A stretch of 64,000 bases of DNA from Paraburkholderia sp. Lineage in GTDB: Bacteria > Pseudomonadota > Gammaproteobacteria > Burkholderiales > Burkholderiaceae. How positions within the stretch are numbered: the first letter of the stretch is position 1; each line of letters begins with the position of its first letter. Location of the stretch: the NCBI GenBank assembly GCA_004322045.1, contig SCRN01000014.1:147303-211302 (forward strand), read 5' to 3'. Below, piece after piece: positions 8,839-17,068 of the stretch. A program made the position numbers and the translations under genes. Under the pieces are notes generated by a model. The model saw nothing but the letters and a program-made list of their open reading frames with translations, did no database searches and had not been told where the DNA came from.

Positions 8839-8864
8839 AGGCCCCGAGCGTCAGCTTGGGGCCT
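8839..8864. terminator. Hairpin after cytochrome gene
   Basis: AGGCCCCGAG and CTTGGGGCCT form a stem of nine pairs out of ten with a 6-nt loop, 24 bp after the cytochrome stop codon. No T-run follows, so it may act as an mRNA-stabilising hairpin or a weak terminator between this gene and the convergent helicase gene. Confidence 0.5.
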
Positions 8865-8977
8865 GAACGCCTGAGCCATGCGCCGAAGGCGAACCGCCGC
8901 GACAAGCACCGCAGGCAGCCACGACCGCGCAGCCGCCACAAGCCCTTCGGCCGGTCCACCCGCAAGTCCCATCAACC

Positions 8978-11068
8978 TCAAGGCTTCTGCAACAGCGCCT
9001 TCAGGCTAGCAAGCCGATCCTTCGGCGTCATCGGCGCCTCTTCGGCCGTGGGCGGCGGCGCTTCGTCGAGACCCATCTCGGGGATGAAACGCGACGGCTC
9101 GCACACCACGGTCTCTCGCGCCCGCTTGCGCTTCTTGCACCAGTTCAAATGCAAGCTTCGCTGCGCGCGCGTGATCGCCACGTACATCAAGCGTCGCTCT
9201 TCCTCGATGCGTGCATCGTCGATCGGCTCGTCGTCGGCGCTGCCGCGGTGCGGCATGATCCCTTCCTCCACCCCCACCAGGAACACGTGTGGGTATTCGA
9301 GCCCCTTCGATGCATGCACCGTCGAAAGCCGCACCGCATCGGGATCCTCCTCCTTGCCCTCGAGCATCGACATCAACGCCACGGTTTGAATGAGGCCAAG
9401 CAGGTTCTTGCCCGTATCGCCCAATCCGTCCGCGTTGTCGTAGCCGCTCGCCTCGCCATCCTCGGCTTGTTCAGGCTCGGGCTTGGTGCCTTTGCGCTTG
9501 AGCCATTCGAGAAACTCGAGCACGTTCTGCCAGCGCGACTGTGCCTGGCGTTCGTCGAACGTGTCGTAAAGGTAGGCCTCGTAATGGATCGCTTCCATGA
9601 GGTCGTCGATCAGCGTGGTGGCCGGGTCCTTGGTCGCCCGATCGGCAATGCGCTGCATGAAATCGCAAAACACCCGCAGCGGCTCGACCTGCCGCGTCGA
9701 GAGCCGCGCTTCGATTCCGCCCATGTACACGGCTTCGAACAACGACACCTTCGCCTGCCCCGCAAACGAGCCCAGCGCTTCCAGCGTCGTATTGCCAATA
9801 CCGCGGCGCGGCGTGGTGATCGCGCGGATGAACGCGGGATCGTCGTCGGGGTTCGCGATCAAGCGCAGATACGCGCAGATGTCCTTGATTTCCGCTTTAT
9901 CGAAAAACGATTGCCCGCCGGACAGCACGTACGGAATCCGCTCGCGGCGCAGCACCTGTTCGAAGATGCGCGCCTGAAAGTTGCCGCGATAAAGAATCGC
10001 GTAATCGCGAAACTGCGCGCGCCGCTCGAACTTGTGCGCGGAAAGCCGAAACACGACCGATTCGGCCTCGTGCTCTTCGTCGTTGCATCCCGTCACCGTG
10101 ATCGAATCGCCCATGCCATGCTCGGACCACAACTTCTTCTCGAACAGCTTCGGGTTGTTCGCAATGACGTTGTTGGCCGCAGTTAGAATCCGCACCGTGG
10201 AGCGATAGTTTTGCTCGAGCTTGATCACGTGCAACTTCGGAAAATCGCGACCGAGTTGCGCCAGATTTTCTAGCGTGGCGCCACGCCAGCCGTAGATCGC
10301 TTGGTCGTCGTCGCCCACCGCCGTGAACGCGGCGCGCGGCCCCGCGAGCAACTTCAGCAAGGTGTACTGGCACGCATTCGTGTCCTGATACTCGTCGATC
10401 AACAAATAACGCAGCTTGTTTTGCCAACGGTCGCGCACGGCCTCGTTCTGCGCGAAAAGCTCAGCGGGCAAGCGGATCAGATCGTCGAAATCGACCGCTT
10501 GATACGCGTGCAGCGTGGCCACGTAATTGCGGTAAACGATCGCGGCCTGGTGCTCGTCTTCGTTCGCCGCGCTCGCTTGCGCCGTCTGCGGATCGATCAG
10601 CCCGTTCTTCCACAGGGAAATGATCGATTGGATCTTGCGGATGAAGCCCTTATCGGTAGAGCCAACCTGCTCTTGGATCATGCCGAAGCAGTCGTCGGCG
10701 TCCATGATCGAAAACTGCGGCTTGAGGCCCAGATGCTCGGCTTCCTGCCGCAAGATCTGCACGCCCAGCGAATGGAACGTGCAAACCGTCAACTGGTTCA
10801 CGGGCACCTTCCGGCCCTCTTTGCCCGGCGTCGTCAGCGTTTTGCCTTCGAGCAACTTACCGACGCGCTCGCGCATTTCGGCCGCCGCCTTGTTCGTGAA
10901 GGTAACGGCTGCGATATGGCGGGGCTCGAAGCCCTTGTTTTCGATCAGGTGCGCGATCTTCTGCGTGATGACGCGCGTCTTGCCGCTGCCTGCGCCGGCC
11001 AGAACCAGGCACGGGCCGTCGAGGTAGCGCACCGCTTCGCTTTGCGCGGGGTTCAATCCTGCGGACAT
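8978..11068 (-). CDS. rep: ATP-dependent DNA helicase Rep (UvrD/Rep family)
   Basis: 696 residues, close to E. coli Rep. The superfamily 1A motifs are intact: Q-motif region LNPAQSEAV, Walker A GAGSGKT (about residue 27), TFTNKAAAEMRER, Walker B DEYQDTN, GDDDQAIYGWRGA, QNYRS, HASKGLEYPHVFLVG and the arginine-finger motif YVAITRAQ near the C-terminus. Rep is a 3'-5' translocase that clears proteins from DNA ahead of the replication fork. The open frame extends 30 codons upstream, but ATG 11068 (MSAGLNPAQ) gives the family N-terminus. It is divergent from the Gfo/Idh/MocA gene. Confidence 0.95.
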   Translation of the reverse strand: MSAGLNPAQSEAVRYLDGPCLVLAGAGSGKTRVITQKIAHLIENKGFEPRHIAAVTFTNKAAAEMRERVGKLLEGKTLTTPGKEGRKVPVNQLTVCTFHSLGVQILRQEAEHLGLKPQFSIMDADDCFGMIQEQVGSTDKGFIRKIQSIISLWKNGLIDPQTAQASAANEDEHQAAIVYRNYVATLHAYQAVDFDDLIRLPAELFAQNEAVRDRWQNKLRYLLIDEYQDTNACQYTLLKLLAGPRAAFTAVGDDDQAIYGWRGATLENLAQLGRDFPKLHVIKLEQNYRSTVRILTAANNVIANNPKLFEKKLWSEHGMGDSITVTGCNDEEHEAESVVFRLSAHKFERRAQFRDYAILYRGNFQARIFEQVLRRERIPYVLSGGQSFFDKAEIKDICAYLRLIANPDDDPAFIRAITTPRRGIGNTTLEALGSFAGQAKVSLFEAVYMGGIEARLSTRQVEPLRVFCDFMQRIADRATKDPATTLIDDLMEAIHYEAYLYDTFDERQAQSRWQNVLEFLEWLKRKGTKPEPEQAEDGEASGYDNADGLGDTGKNLLGLIQTVALMSMLEGKEEDPDAVRLSTVHASKGLEYPHVFLVGVEEGIMPHRGSADDEPIDDARIEEERRLMYVAITRAQRSLHLNWCKKRKRARETVVCEPSRFIPEMGLDEAPPPTAEEAPMTPKDRLASLKALLQKP

Positions 11069-11335
11069 CTTCGTGTGGATGGTGTAACGAGGTTGGCGGC
11101 CCGCGCCGGGGCGCATCGATGCATACAGCGGATGCGGCGCGCGAAGCCGTGAGGGCAAGTGCGCGATGTTAACACGGATGCCCGCCCAAACCGGGGCTCA
11201 TGGTGGGATCGGTTCCTCCCGGCGAGCGATGCATGCCACAATGCTCGACTCTCTTGCCGCGCGGCCGGTCCGGCCCTTTTGCCGCACATCGCCGCGCGAG
11301 CCTCATTCACCTGTCGTCAGGCGGAGGAAGCACGC

Positions 11336-12415
11336 ATGGCTTCGACGTTGAAAATCGGTTTAATGGGCTACGGATTCGCAGGCGCGACGTTTCACGCCCC
11401 GGTCATCGAACATTGCGGCGCGCCGCCCGATGCCCCGGGGGTTCCCTATGCGCGCGTCGCAGCTATCGCCACCAGTCAGGCCGAACACGCCCGCGCCGAC
11501 TACCCGCACGCGGCGATCGTCGCCGATATCGACGCGCTGATCGCCTCGAGCGAGGTTCAATGCGTCGTCATCGCCACGCCGAACGACACGCACTATCCGC
11601 TCGCGGTCAAAGTGCTCGAGGCCGGCAAGCATGTCGTCGTCGACAAACCCGTCACGCTCACGGCGCAGCAAGCTTGTGCACTGGCTCGGCTCGCGCGCGA
11701 GCGGGGGCTCGTCTTCGCGCCGTTTCACAATCGCCGCTGGGACGGCGATTTCTTGACCTTGCGCGAACTCGTCGAAAGCGGCACGCTCGGCCGCATCGTT
11801 CATTTCGAGTCGCATTTCGATCGCTTTCGGCCGCAGGTGCGTGAGCGTTGGCGCGAGGAGGCATCGCGCGGTGGCGGCCTGCTGTTCGATCTCGGCCCTC
11901 ATCTCATCGATCAAGCGCTCGCCCTGTTCGGCGCGCCCGAATCGGTCTACGCAAGCGTCAAATTGCATCGTGACCACGCCAGCGCGCCGGACTACGTCCA
12001 CCTCCTGCTCGGCTATCCCGACAAGGAAGTTATCCTGCACGCGAGCGCGCTGGCGGCGATCGAGCCGCCGCGCTTTACCCTTCACGGCACGCGCGGAAGC
12101 TACGTCAAGTTTGGCCTCGATACGCAAGAGGACCAACTCAAAGCCGGACTGCGCCCCGGCCAAGAGGGCTTCGGCGCGGGCAACACGGCAGGCACGCTAC
12201 GTGCTCTAGAGGGCGAGCGAGAGGTCGAGCGGGCGGTGCCGACGTACGACGGTGCGTATGTCGACTTCTACCGCGCGCTCGCTCGAGCGATCGCCGGTCG
12301 CGCGGCGTTTCCCGTCACGCCGCAAGACGCCGTCGATGTCATGTCGATCATCGAACTTGCGAACGAAAGCGCGCGCGAAGGCAAGCGGCTGCCATTCGTG
12401 CGCCTTGTCGCTTGA
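11336..12415 (+). CDS. Gfo/Idh/MocA family oxidoreductase
   Basis: 359 residues from ATG 11336, with GCGGAGGAAG upstream. The N-terminal Rossmann domain has GYGFAGATFHAPVI and the family motif VVDKPVTLT, whose Lys-Pro pair lies at the active site. The C-terminal half is the alpha/beta substrate and dimerisation domain, including GGGLLFDLGPHLIDQAL. Members oxidise or reduce sugars, inositols or related compounds with NAD(P). It resembles the YdgJ/YhhX-like branch, but the substrate cannot be read from the sequence. It stands alone, divergent from rep. Confidence 0.9.
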   Translation: MASTLKIGLMGYGFAGATFHAPVIEHCGAPPDAPGVPYARVAAIATSQAEHARADYPHAAIVADIDALIASSEVQCVVIATPNDTHYPLAVKVLEAGKHVVVDKPVTLTAQQACALARLARERGLVFAPFHNRRWDGDFLTLRELVESGTLGRIVHFESHFDRFRPQVRERWREEASRGGGLLFDLGPHLIDQALALFGAPESVYASVKLHRDHASAPDYVHLLLGYPDKEVILHASALAAIEPPRFTLHGTRGSYVKFGLDTQEDQLKAGLRPGQEGFGAGNTAGTLRALEGEREVERAVPTYDGAYVDFYRALARAIAGRAAFPVTPQDAVDVMSIIELANESAREGKRLPFVRLVA

Positions 12416-12568
12416 GGCGGGGCGCGCCGCTCGGCAAAGCCGCCGGGTCCGCACGCCAGAGTTCGTGCGCCGCTTGTCATCGGATAGGGGGCGCCGAACG
12501 TTGGACGTGACATGGTTCGTACGGTCGATCCCCCACGGACCCCATGCACAATCAGAAGGAGAGATGGG

Positions 12569-12967
12569 ATGCAACGCTCGATTCGCGTACTCGTTGGCTG
12601 CGCGCTGATTTCCGCGTTGGCGGCATGCGTGGCGCCGCGGCCTGCGCATAGGCGCGCCCCGCCGCCTCCGCCCCCGCCGCCGCCGGTGGTCGTGCGCCCT
12701 GCCCCGACCCCGAATCCGCACGAGGCCGACCTGGCACGGTATGCACAGGTCGATGAGCGCATCGACAGTCTGAACCACCGCATCGACGAGCGCGTCAGCC
12801 AAGGGTATTACCCGCCGCCGACAGGCAGTGCGTTGCATCATCGGCTCGATGTGATCCATCAGGAGATGCACGACATGGCGGCGCAACACGAGGGCGGCAT
12901 ATCGGCTGACGAGCAGCGCGTGCTCAATCAGGAACTCGATAGCGCAGCGAGAGTGATCGGCAATTGA
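12569..12967 (+). CDS. Small lipoprotein of unknown function
   Basis: 132 residues from ATG 12569 (AGGAGAGAT upstream). The signal peptide ends at the lipobox ALAAC (Cys20). A proline-rich segment (APPPPPPPPPVVVRP, residues 30-45) could span part of the cell wall. The remainder is helical and charged (EADLARYAQVDERIDSLNHRID), with two short helices that may form a coiled coil. It ends 36 bp before a good terminator, so it is a self-contained transcript. No function is known to me. Confidence 0.8.
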   Translation: MQRSIRVLVGCALISALAACVAPRPAHRRAPPPPPPPPPVVVRPAPTPNPHEADLARYAQVDERIDSLNHRIDERVSQGYYPPPTGSALHHRLDVIHQEMHDMAAQHEGGISADEQRVLNQELDSAARVIGN

Positions 12968-13002
12968 CGTCGAACGAAGCGGCACGGACTCGCTTCGATA
13001 GC

Positions 13003-13038
13003 AAACGCGGTGGCGCCCTCAGGCCTGCCGCGTTTTTT
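13003..13038 (+). terminator. Rho-independent terminator
   Basis: AACGCGG (13004-13010) and CCGCGTT (13028-13034) form a 7-bp stem around a 17-nt loop, and the T-run extends to 13038. It lies 36 bp after the lipoprotein stop codon and fits its termination. Confidence 0.8.
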
Positions 13039-13118
13039 GTCGACTTTTCCGTGCTCGTTCATTGGACTCACGAGCGGGCGGTCGATCACCCCGCCTTGGA
13101 ACGCGTTCGTGCGAAGGC

Positions 13119-13751
13119 TTAGCGGCGCGCCTGCGTCGCCATCCGGACAGCCAGCCCGGCCAGCACGGTGCCCATCAGCCAGCGCTGCACCGTGACCCAG
13201 CTCGGCCGCGTCGCCAGAAACGCCGCAATTGAACCGGCCATCATCGCGACCACCGTATTGACGGCCAGGCTAGCCGCGATTTGCAGGCTGCCGAGCGTGA
13301 GCGACTGAGCGAGGACGCTGCCGCGGTGCGGATCGATGAATTGCGGCAGCAGCGACAGGTAGAGCACGGCGATCTTCGGATTGAGCAGATTCGTCACGAG
13401 GCCCATCACGAATAGCTTGCGCGGGCTGTCCGCGGGCAAATTGCGCACTTCGAACGGCGAGCGGCCGCCTGGCTTCAACGCTTGCCATGCAAGATAAGCC
13501 AAGTAAAGCGCACCACCGAGCCGCAGCACGTCATAGGCGAATGGAACAGCCAGTAGCAACGCAGTGATGCCGCATGCCGTGCTGACCATGTAGAAGACGA
13601 AACCGAGCACGACGCCGCCGAGCGAAATCATGCCCGCGGCCCGGCCTTGGCACAACGAGCGCGAAACGAGATAGATCATGTTCGGGCCGGGCGTCAGCGC
13701 GATGCCGAGCGCGACTAGACCGAAAGCAAGCAAGGAACTGGACGTGGGCAT
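13119..13751 (-). CDS. LysE/RhtB family amino-acid exporter
   Basis: 210 residues, five to six membrane helices. The N-terminal ALTPGPNMIYLVSRSL is the LysE/RhtB signature, and GVVLGFVFYMVSTACGI, GALYLAYLAWQALKPGG and GLVTNLLNPKIAVLYLSLLPQF are the other conserved blocks. ATG 13751 is preceded by GAGGAGAT. The longer open frame upstream is not used. Members export amino acids such as lysine, threonine or homoserine; the substrate here is unknown. It lies downstream of, and on the same strand as, the squalene/phytoene synthase, but 170 bp separate them. Confidence 0.92.
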   Translation of the reverse strand: MPTSSSLLAFGLVALGIALTPGPNMIYLVSRSLCQGRAAGMISLGGVVLGFVFYMVSTACGITALLLAVPFAYDVLRLGGALYLAYLAWQALKPGGRSPFEVRNLPADSPRKLFVMGLVTNLLNPKIAVLYLSLLPQFIDPHRGSVLAQSLTLGSLQIAASLAVNTVVAMMAGSIAAFLATRPSWVTVQRWLMGTVLAGLAVRMATQARR

Positions 13752-13920
13752 TGCATCTCCTCGATAGGTAAAAGATGGCCATTCATGCCCAGGCGCGCGG
13801 CCAATTCGGTCCCGCGCTCCCCGATGGTGAACTCCATCTCGCGGCGCCAGTCGCGCGGTCCGATCGATTATTCCATGCTTCGCGCGAATGCGTCGCGAGT
13901 CGCGCGCAGCCGCGCTGTCA

Positions 13921-15003
13921 TCATGCAACAGCGGCGGCGCTGGCCTCGGATCCCAGCCGCGCCTGGACTTCGCGCATCAACCCGTCGATCCAGCGGCGCA
14001 GCAGGCCGTCGAAGCAAACGGCGGCCGTCGAGCCGGCGATGAGGCGGTAGACGTCGTTGCGGCGCACCTTGGAGATCCGCTCGGGATCGAGCCAGGCTTC
14101 GTTCTCCGCCAGCAATTTCAATGTCTCCAAGCCGATCAGGATCGGCCATAGGCAAGCCAGTCGCAGACGGATCGACGAACGCGGAATCGCGAGCGCATAG
14201 TCGAGCGCGTCGCGGTAATGCGCGAGCGCGGTCGCCATCAGTTCGGCCAGAACCGGCTTGGCCCGCGACGATGCATCAGGCGCGAGCAGCGCAGCCGGCG
14301 TGAGCCCGTGACGCTCGAGTAGGGATGACGGCAGATAACAGCGGCCGATGCGCAGATCCTTTGCGCAGTCTCGTAGGATGTTCGTCAACTGCAGCGCTTT
14401 GCCGAAGCGGATGCCGCGTGCGACGGCCGCATCGTGCGGCGCGGCGAATGTGCCGGGCACATGTGCACAGGTCATCCTCGTCCAAAACTCGCCGACGCAG
14501 CCCGCGACGAGATACGTGTAATGGTCGAGTTCGGCCGGCTCGCGCAGCGCTTCGATCCGCCCCGAATCCTCGGCAGGGAACGTGCACAGGTCGAACTCCA
14601 TACCGGTAGTCAGGGTAATGACGATCTCTCGCACCGCGGCGCGATCGGCCGGCGCGAGTTGCTCGAGTAAGCCGAGGGCCGCGGTAAGCGATTGGAGCAG
14701 GCGCTTTTCGTCGGCGAGCGCTTGCTGGCCGGCCACTTCATCGGCTACTTCGCCGATCGCGGCGAGCGTCGGCGCGCTCTTGTCGCCGCCGACCGCCGCG
14801 CGCAGCGCCAGCAGCAAGCGCAAGCGGCGCGTGGGGTCGATGAGAGAGGTATCGGCGATGGTGTCGGCTGCCCGGGCCAGCAAATAGGCAAGCCCGACCG
14901 GCTCGCGCATCGGCCCCGGCAAAATACGCAACGTCAAATAGAACGAGCGCGAAACACTCTTGAGCAGGGGGCCGAGAAGGTCGGCCCGGGCAACGTTGGA
15001 CAT
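13921..15003 (-). CDS. Squalene/phytoene synthase family protein
   Basis: 360 residues of the trans-isoprenyl diphosphate synthase head-to-head family. VSRSFYLTLRILP, followed by YLLARAADTIADT with the first Asp motif D47-x3-D51, and LQLTNILRDCAKDLRIGRCYLP with the second Asp motif, are intact, so two prenyl diphosphates and Mg2+ could be bound. The sequence recalls one-step squalene synthases more than the HpnC/HpnD pair. No hopanoid or carotenoid gene is nearby. ATG 15003 (MSNVARADLLG) is chosen on family length. The product (squalene, presqualene diphosphate or phytoene) is not decided by the sequence. Confidence 0.88.
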   Translation of the reverse strand: MSNVARADLLGPLLKSVSRSFYLTLRILPGPMREPVGLAYLLARAADTIADTSLIDPTRRLRLLLALRAAVGGDKSAPTLAAIGEVADEVAGQQALADEKRLLQSLTAALGLLEQLAPADRAAVREIVITLTTGMEFDLCTFPAEDSGRIEALREPAELDHYTYLVAGCVGEFWTRMTCAHVPGTFAAPHDAAVARGIRFGKALQLTNILRDCAKDLRIGRCYLPSSLLERHGLTPAALLAPDASSRAKPVLAELMATALAHYRDALDYALAIPRSSIRLRLACLWPILIGLETLKLLAENEAWLDPERISKVRRNDVYRLIAGSTAAVCFDGLLRRWIDGLMREVQARLGSEASAAAVA

Positions 15004-15137
15004 GAATCGGACGAGAAAAAAGAGGCGCACGGCTTGGGTGCGCCATTGTAGCCGCCCGGCTCGACCGCCCGCTTCGCGCCGGAAGCGGCTGGACGGCGAG
15101 GCAGGCGGGTGGACGAGCGCAGCCCCGGCCCTCCCGC

Positions 15138-16022
15138 CTATCGGGCGGACCGAGCCAAATTCGGCGCGCGCTCGGCTCCAAGCACGAGCGCGAGCCCGAT
15201 CAAGATGGCGGCCATCCCGGCGAGTTCCGACGCACGCAGCCGATTGCCGAGAAACGCATAGTCCATCAACGCCGTGACAATCGGCACGAGGTAAAACAGG
15301 CTCGTCACGTTGACCAGGTCGCCGCGTTGCACCAATCGATAAAACAGCAACTGCGCGAAGACCGAAATCACGAGCCCGAGCCAAATCAACGCAACCAAGA
15401 GCGGCGCGTCGAAGTGAGCGGCGAGCGGCATGGACGGCGCGATGGCCACACACAGTGCGAGGCTGACAGCGTTCTGCAACGGCAGCACATCGATCGGAGG
15501 TTGCTTGATCTGCTTTTGCAACAGCGCGCCGCAGGTCATACAAAGCAGCGCCGCCAGCCCAAACGCGGCGCCGCTAAAGGAGACGCTCGCCCCTGCCGCC
15601 CCCGGATGGACCACCAGCGCAAGGCCCAGCAGCGACATACCCAGCCCGGCGATGCGTCGCGCACCGTAGCGCCGCTGCGTGGCGAGCAAGGTCAGAATCG
15701 GCTGTGCGCCGAGGATCGTTGCGAGCAATCCTGGCGTGAGCCCGCGCGAGAGCGCGAGCAGATAGCAGATCGAATACCCGCCGGTGATCAGCGCCCCCGT
15801 GAGCGCCACGCGCCAGCGCGTGCCGGGCGCGGGCAGCCATCGCCCGCGGCGTGCGCCAAACGCGGCCAGAACCGCGCAGGCCAGCGCAAAGCGCATCAAC
15901 AGGAAAGCGAAGGCGCTGGCGTGCTCGATGCCGATCTCGGCAAAAATCGCACCGCTGCTCCAGAGCAAAACAAACAGCGAAGTCGTACCGTAAGCCGTCA
16001 GTGCGGCTCGAATCGAATTCAT
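15138..16022 (-). CDS. DMT superfamily (EamA) transporter
   Basis: 294 residues with ten hydrophobic segments in two repeated EamA halves: LFVLLWSSGAIFAEIGIEH near the N-terminus, and ALIWLGLVISVFAQLLFYRL with VTSLFYLVPIVTALMDYAFLG in the second half. The start at 16022 is preceded by AGGTGGT. Members export metabolites or drugs; the substrate is unknown. It is the upstream neighbour of the squalene/phytoene synthase gene, 134 bp away on the same strand. Confidence 0.9.
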   Translation of the reverse strand: MNSIRAALTAYGTTSLFVLLWSSGAIFAEIGIEHASAFAFLLMRFALACAVLAAFGARRGRWLPAPGTRWRVALTGALITGGYSICYLLALSRGLTPGLLATILGAQPILTLLATQRRYGARRIAGLGMSLLGLALVVHPGAAGASVSFSGAAFGLAALLCMTCGALLQKQIKQPPIDVLPLQNAVSLALCVAIAPSMPLAAHFDAPLLVALIWLGLVISVFAQLLFYRLVQRGDLVNVTSLFYLVPIVTALMDYAFLGNRLRASELAGMAAILIGLALVLGAERAPNLARSAR

Positions 16023-16600
16023 TTGAAGACCACCTGTGCAAGGTTGCGTGAACCCCGCGAACGCTTGTCATGCGCGTTCGGTTCGCGCTCGCGGTCGAGC
16101 GCGAAGCAAAACGCGGCAGCGTTGGCGGGATGCGGGAAAGTCGGGGGTTAGACGCGCGCCTTCGGGGGCGCGGCGATACCGACTACAGCTTGCCTCGGAG
16201 GGGGAGGCGAGCCGGCTTGCACGGGTACGGCCAGGACTGCGACGGTCGAACGCGACGCGCACCGAACACCGACGTGTGCGTCGGACGTACGGTCGAGTAG
16301 GCTGCGTGTGCGCTTGGCGTTCGTCATCGATGTCGAATGGATGAAGGCTTGACGGTCAATCGGATCGAGCCGAATACGCTCGAAACCGATCCAAATTGAT
16401 CCGAATCGATCAACAAGGCTGCGGCGACGGCATCGACCGAAGCGGGAAGGACTGACCGTCCGATAGCCTACTCGCGATTGAACGACTGAGCAACGGGCGC
16501 AACGCGGATGCGATCTCGCCTTCCCGGTATGGATTTGTTGATGCTCGTGGGCCGCGGCGAGTGCCATACTGGCCACCTTCCGCCAATGTCGTCCATCCCC
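16023..16600. other. Intergenic region without a recognisable gene
   Basis: About 580 bp between the EamA transporter and the DUF2784 gene. The short open frames here are Arg-rich and lack ribosome sites or family resemblance. A stretch around 16358-16415 repeats GATCxxAA/GATCxGAAT-like words but forms no clear array. It presumably carries the two divergent promoters. Confidence 0.4.
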
Positions 16601-16999
16601 ATGCATGCGCCCATGACCGTCTTGGCCGATGCCGTGCTCCTCTTGCATGCGCTCGTCGTGCTCTTCATCGTCGGCGGGTTCGCCGCCACCTGGCTTGGCG
16701 CCGCGTGGCATTGGGAATGGGTGAGAGACCGGCGCTTCCGGTCGGTGCATCTGGCTGCCATCGGCATCGTGGCGCTACTCGCGGCACTCGACGTTCCGTG
16801 CCCGCTGACCGTGCTCGAAGGGCAGTTGCGAACAGGCCCCGCCGGCAACGAAGGGTTCATCGAGTATTGGGTCGGGCGACTGCTCTACTATTCGCTGCCG
16901 ACGTGGGTCTTTACGCTCGTATATGTGTCGTTCGCGCTAGCCGTACTGCTAACGTGGCGCTTCGTGCCGCCGCGCGCGCCGCGATCCTCTCGCCGATAA
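16601..16999 (+). CDS. DUF2784 membrane protein
   Basis: About 132 residues with four hydrophobic segments. The block DVPCPLTVLEGQLR, followed by FIEYWVGRLLYY, is characteristic of the DUF2784 family of small inner-membrane proteins, whose role is unknown. The start is ambiguous (ATG 16586, 16601 or 16613); none has a good ribosome site, and 16601 is a compromise that keeps the first helix (ADAVLLLHALVVLFIVGGFA) complete. It converges on the TPR gene. Confidence 0.8.
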   Translation: MHAPMTVLADAVLLLHALVVLFIVGGFAATWLGAAWHWEWVRDRRFRSVHLAAIGIVALLAALDVPCPLTVLEGQLRTGPAGNEGFIEYWVGRLLYYSLPTWVFTLVYVSFALAVLLTWRFVPPRAPRSSRR

Positions 17000-17068
17000 A
17001 GGCGCGTTTGCATCGTAGGCCTGAGCTGCTAGGCCGCATCGTTTAATCTCCCTCTCAATGCGCCACCG

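Noticed and set aside
15004..15543. A 180-codon N-terminal extension of the squalene/phytoene synthase frame.
   Set aside because: It overlaps the EamA gene in another frame, is rich in Arg and Ala, and the family N-terminus begins at 15003.
16036..16344. Forward frame of 102 codons upstream of the DUF2784 gene.
   Set aside because: Very Arg-rich, no ribosome site, no hydrophobic or domain pattern.
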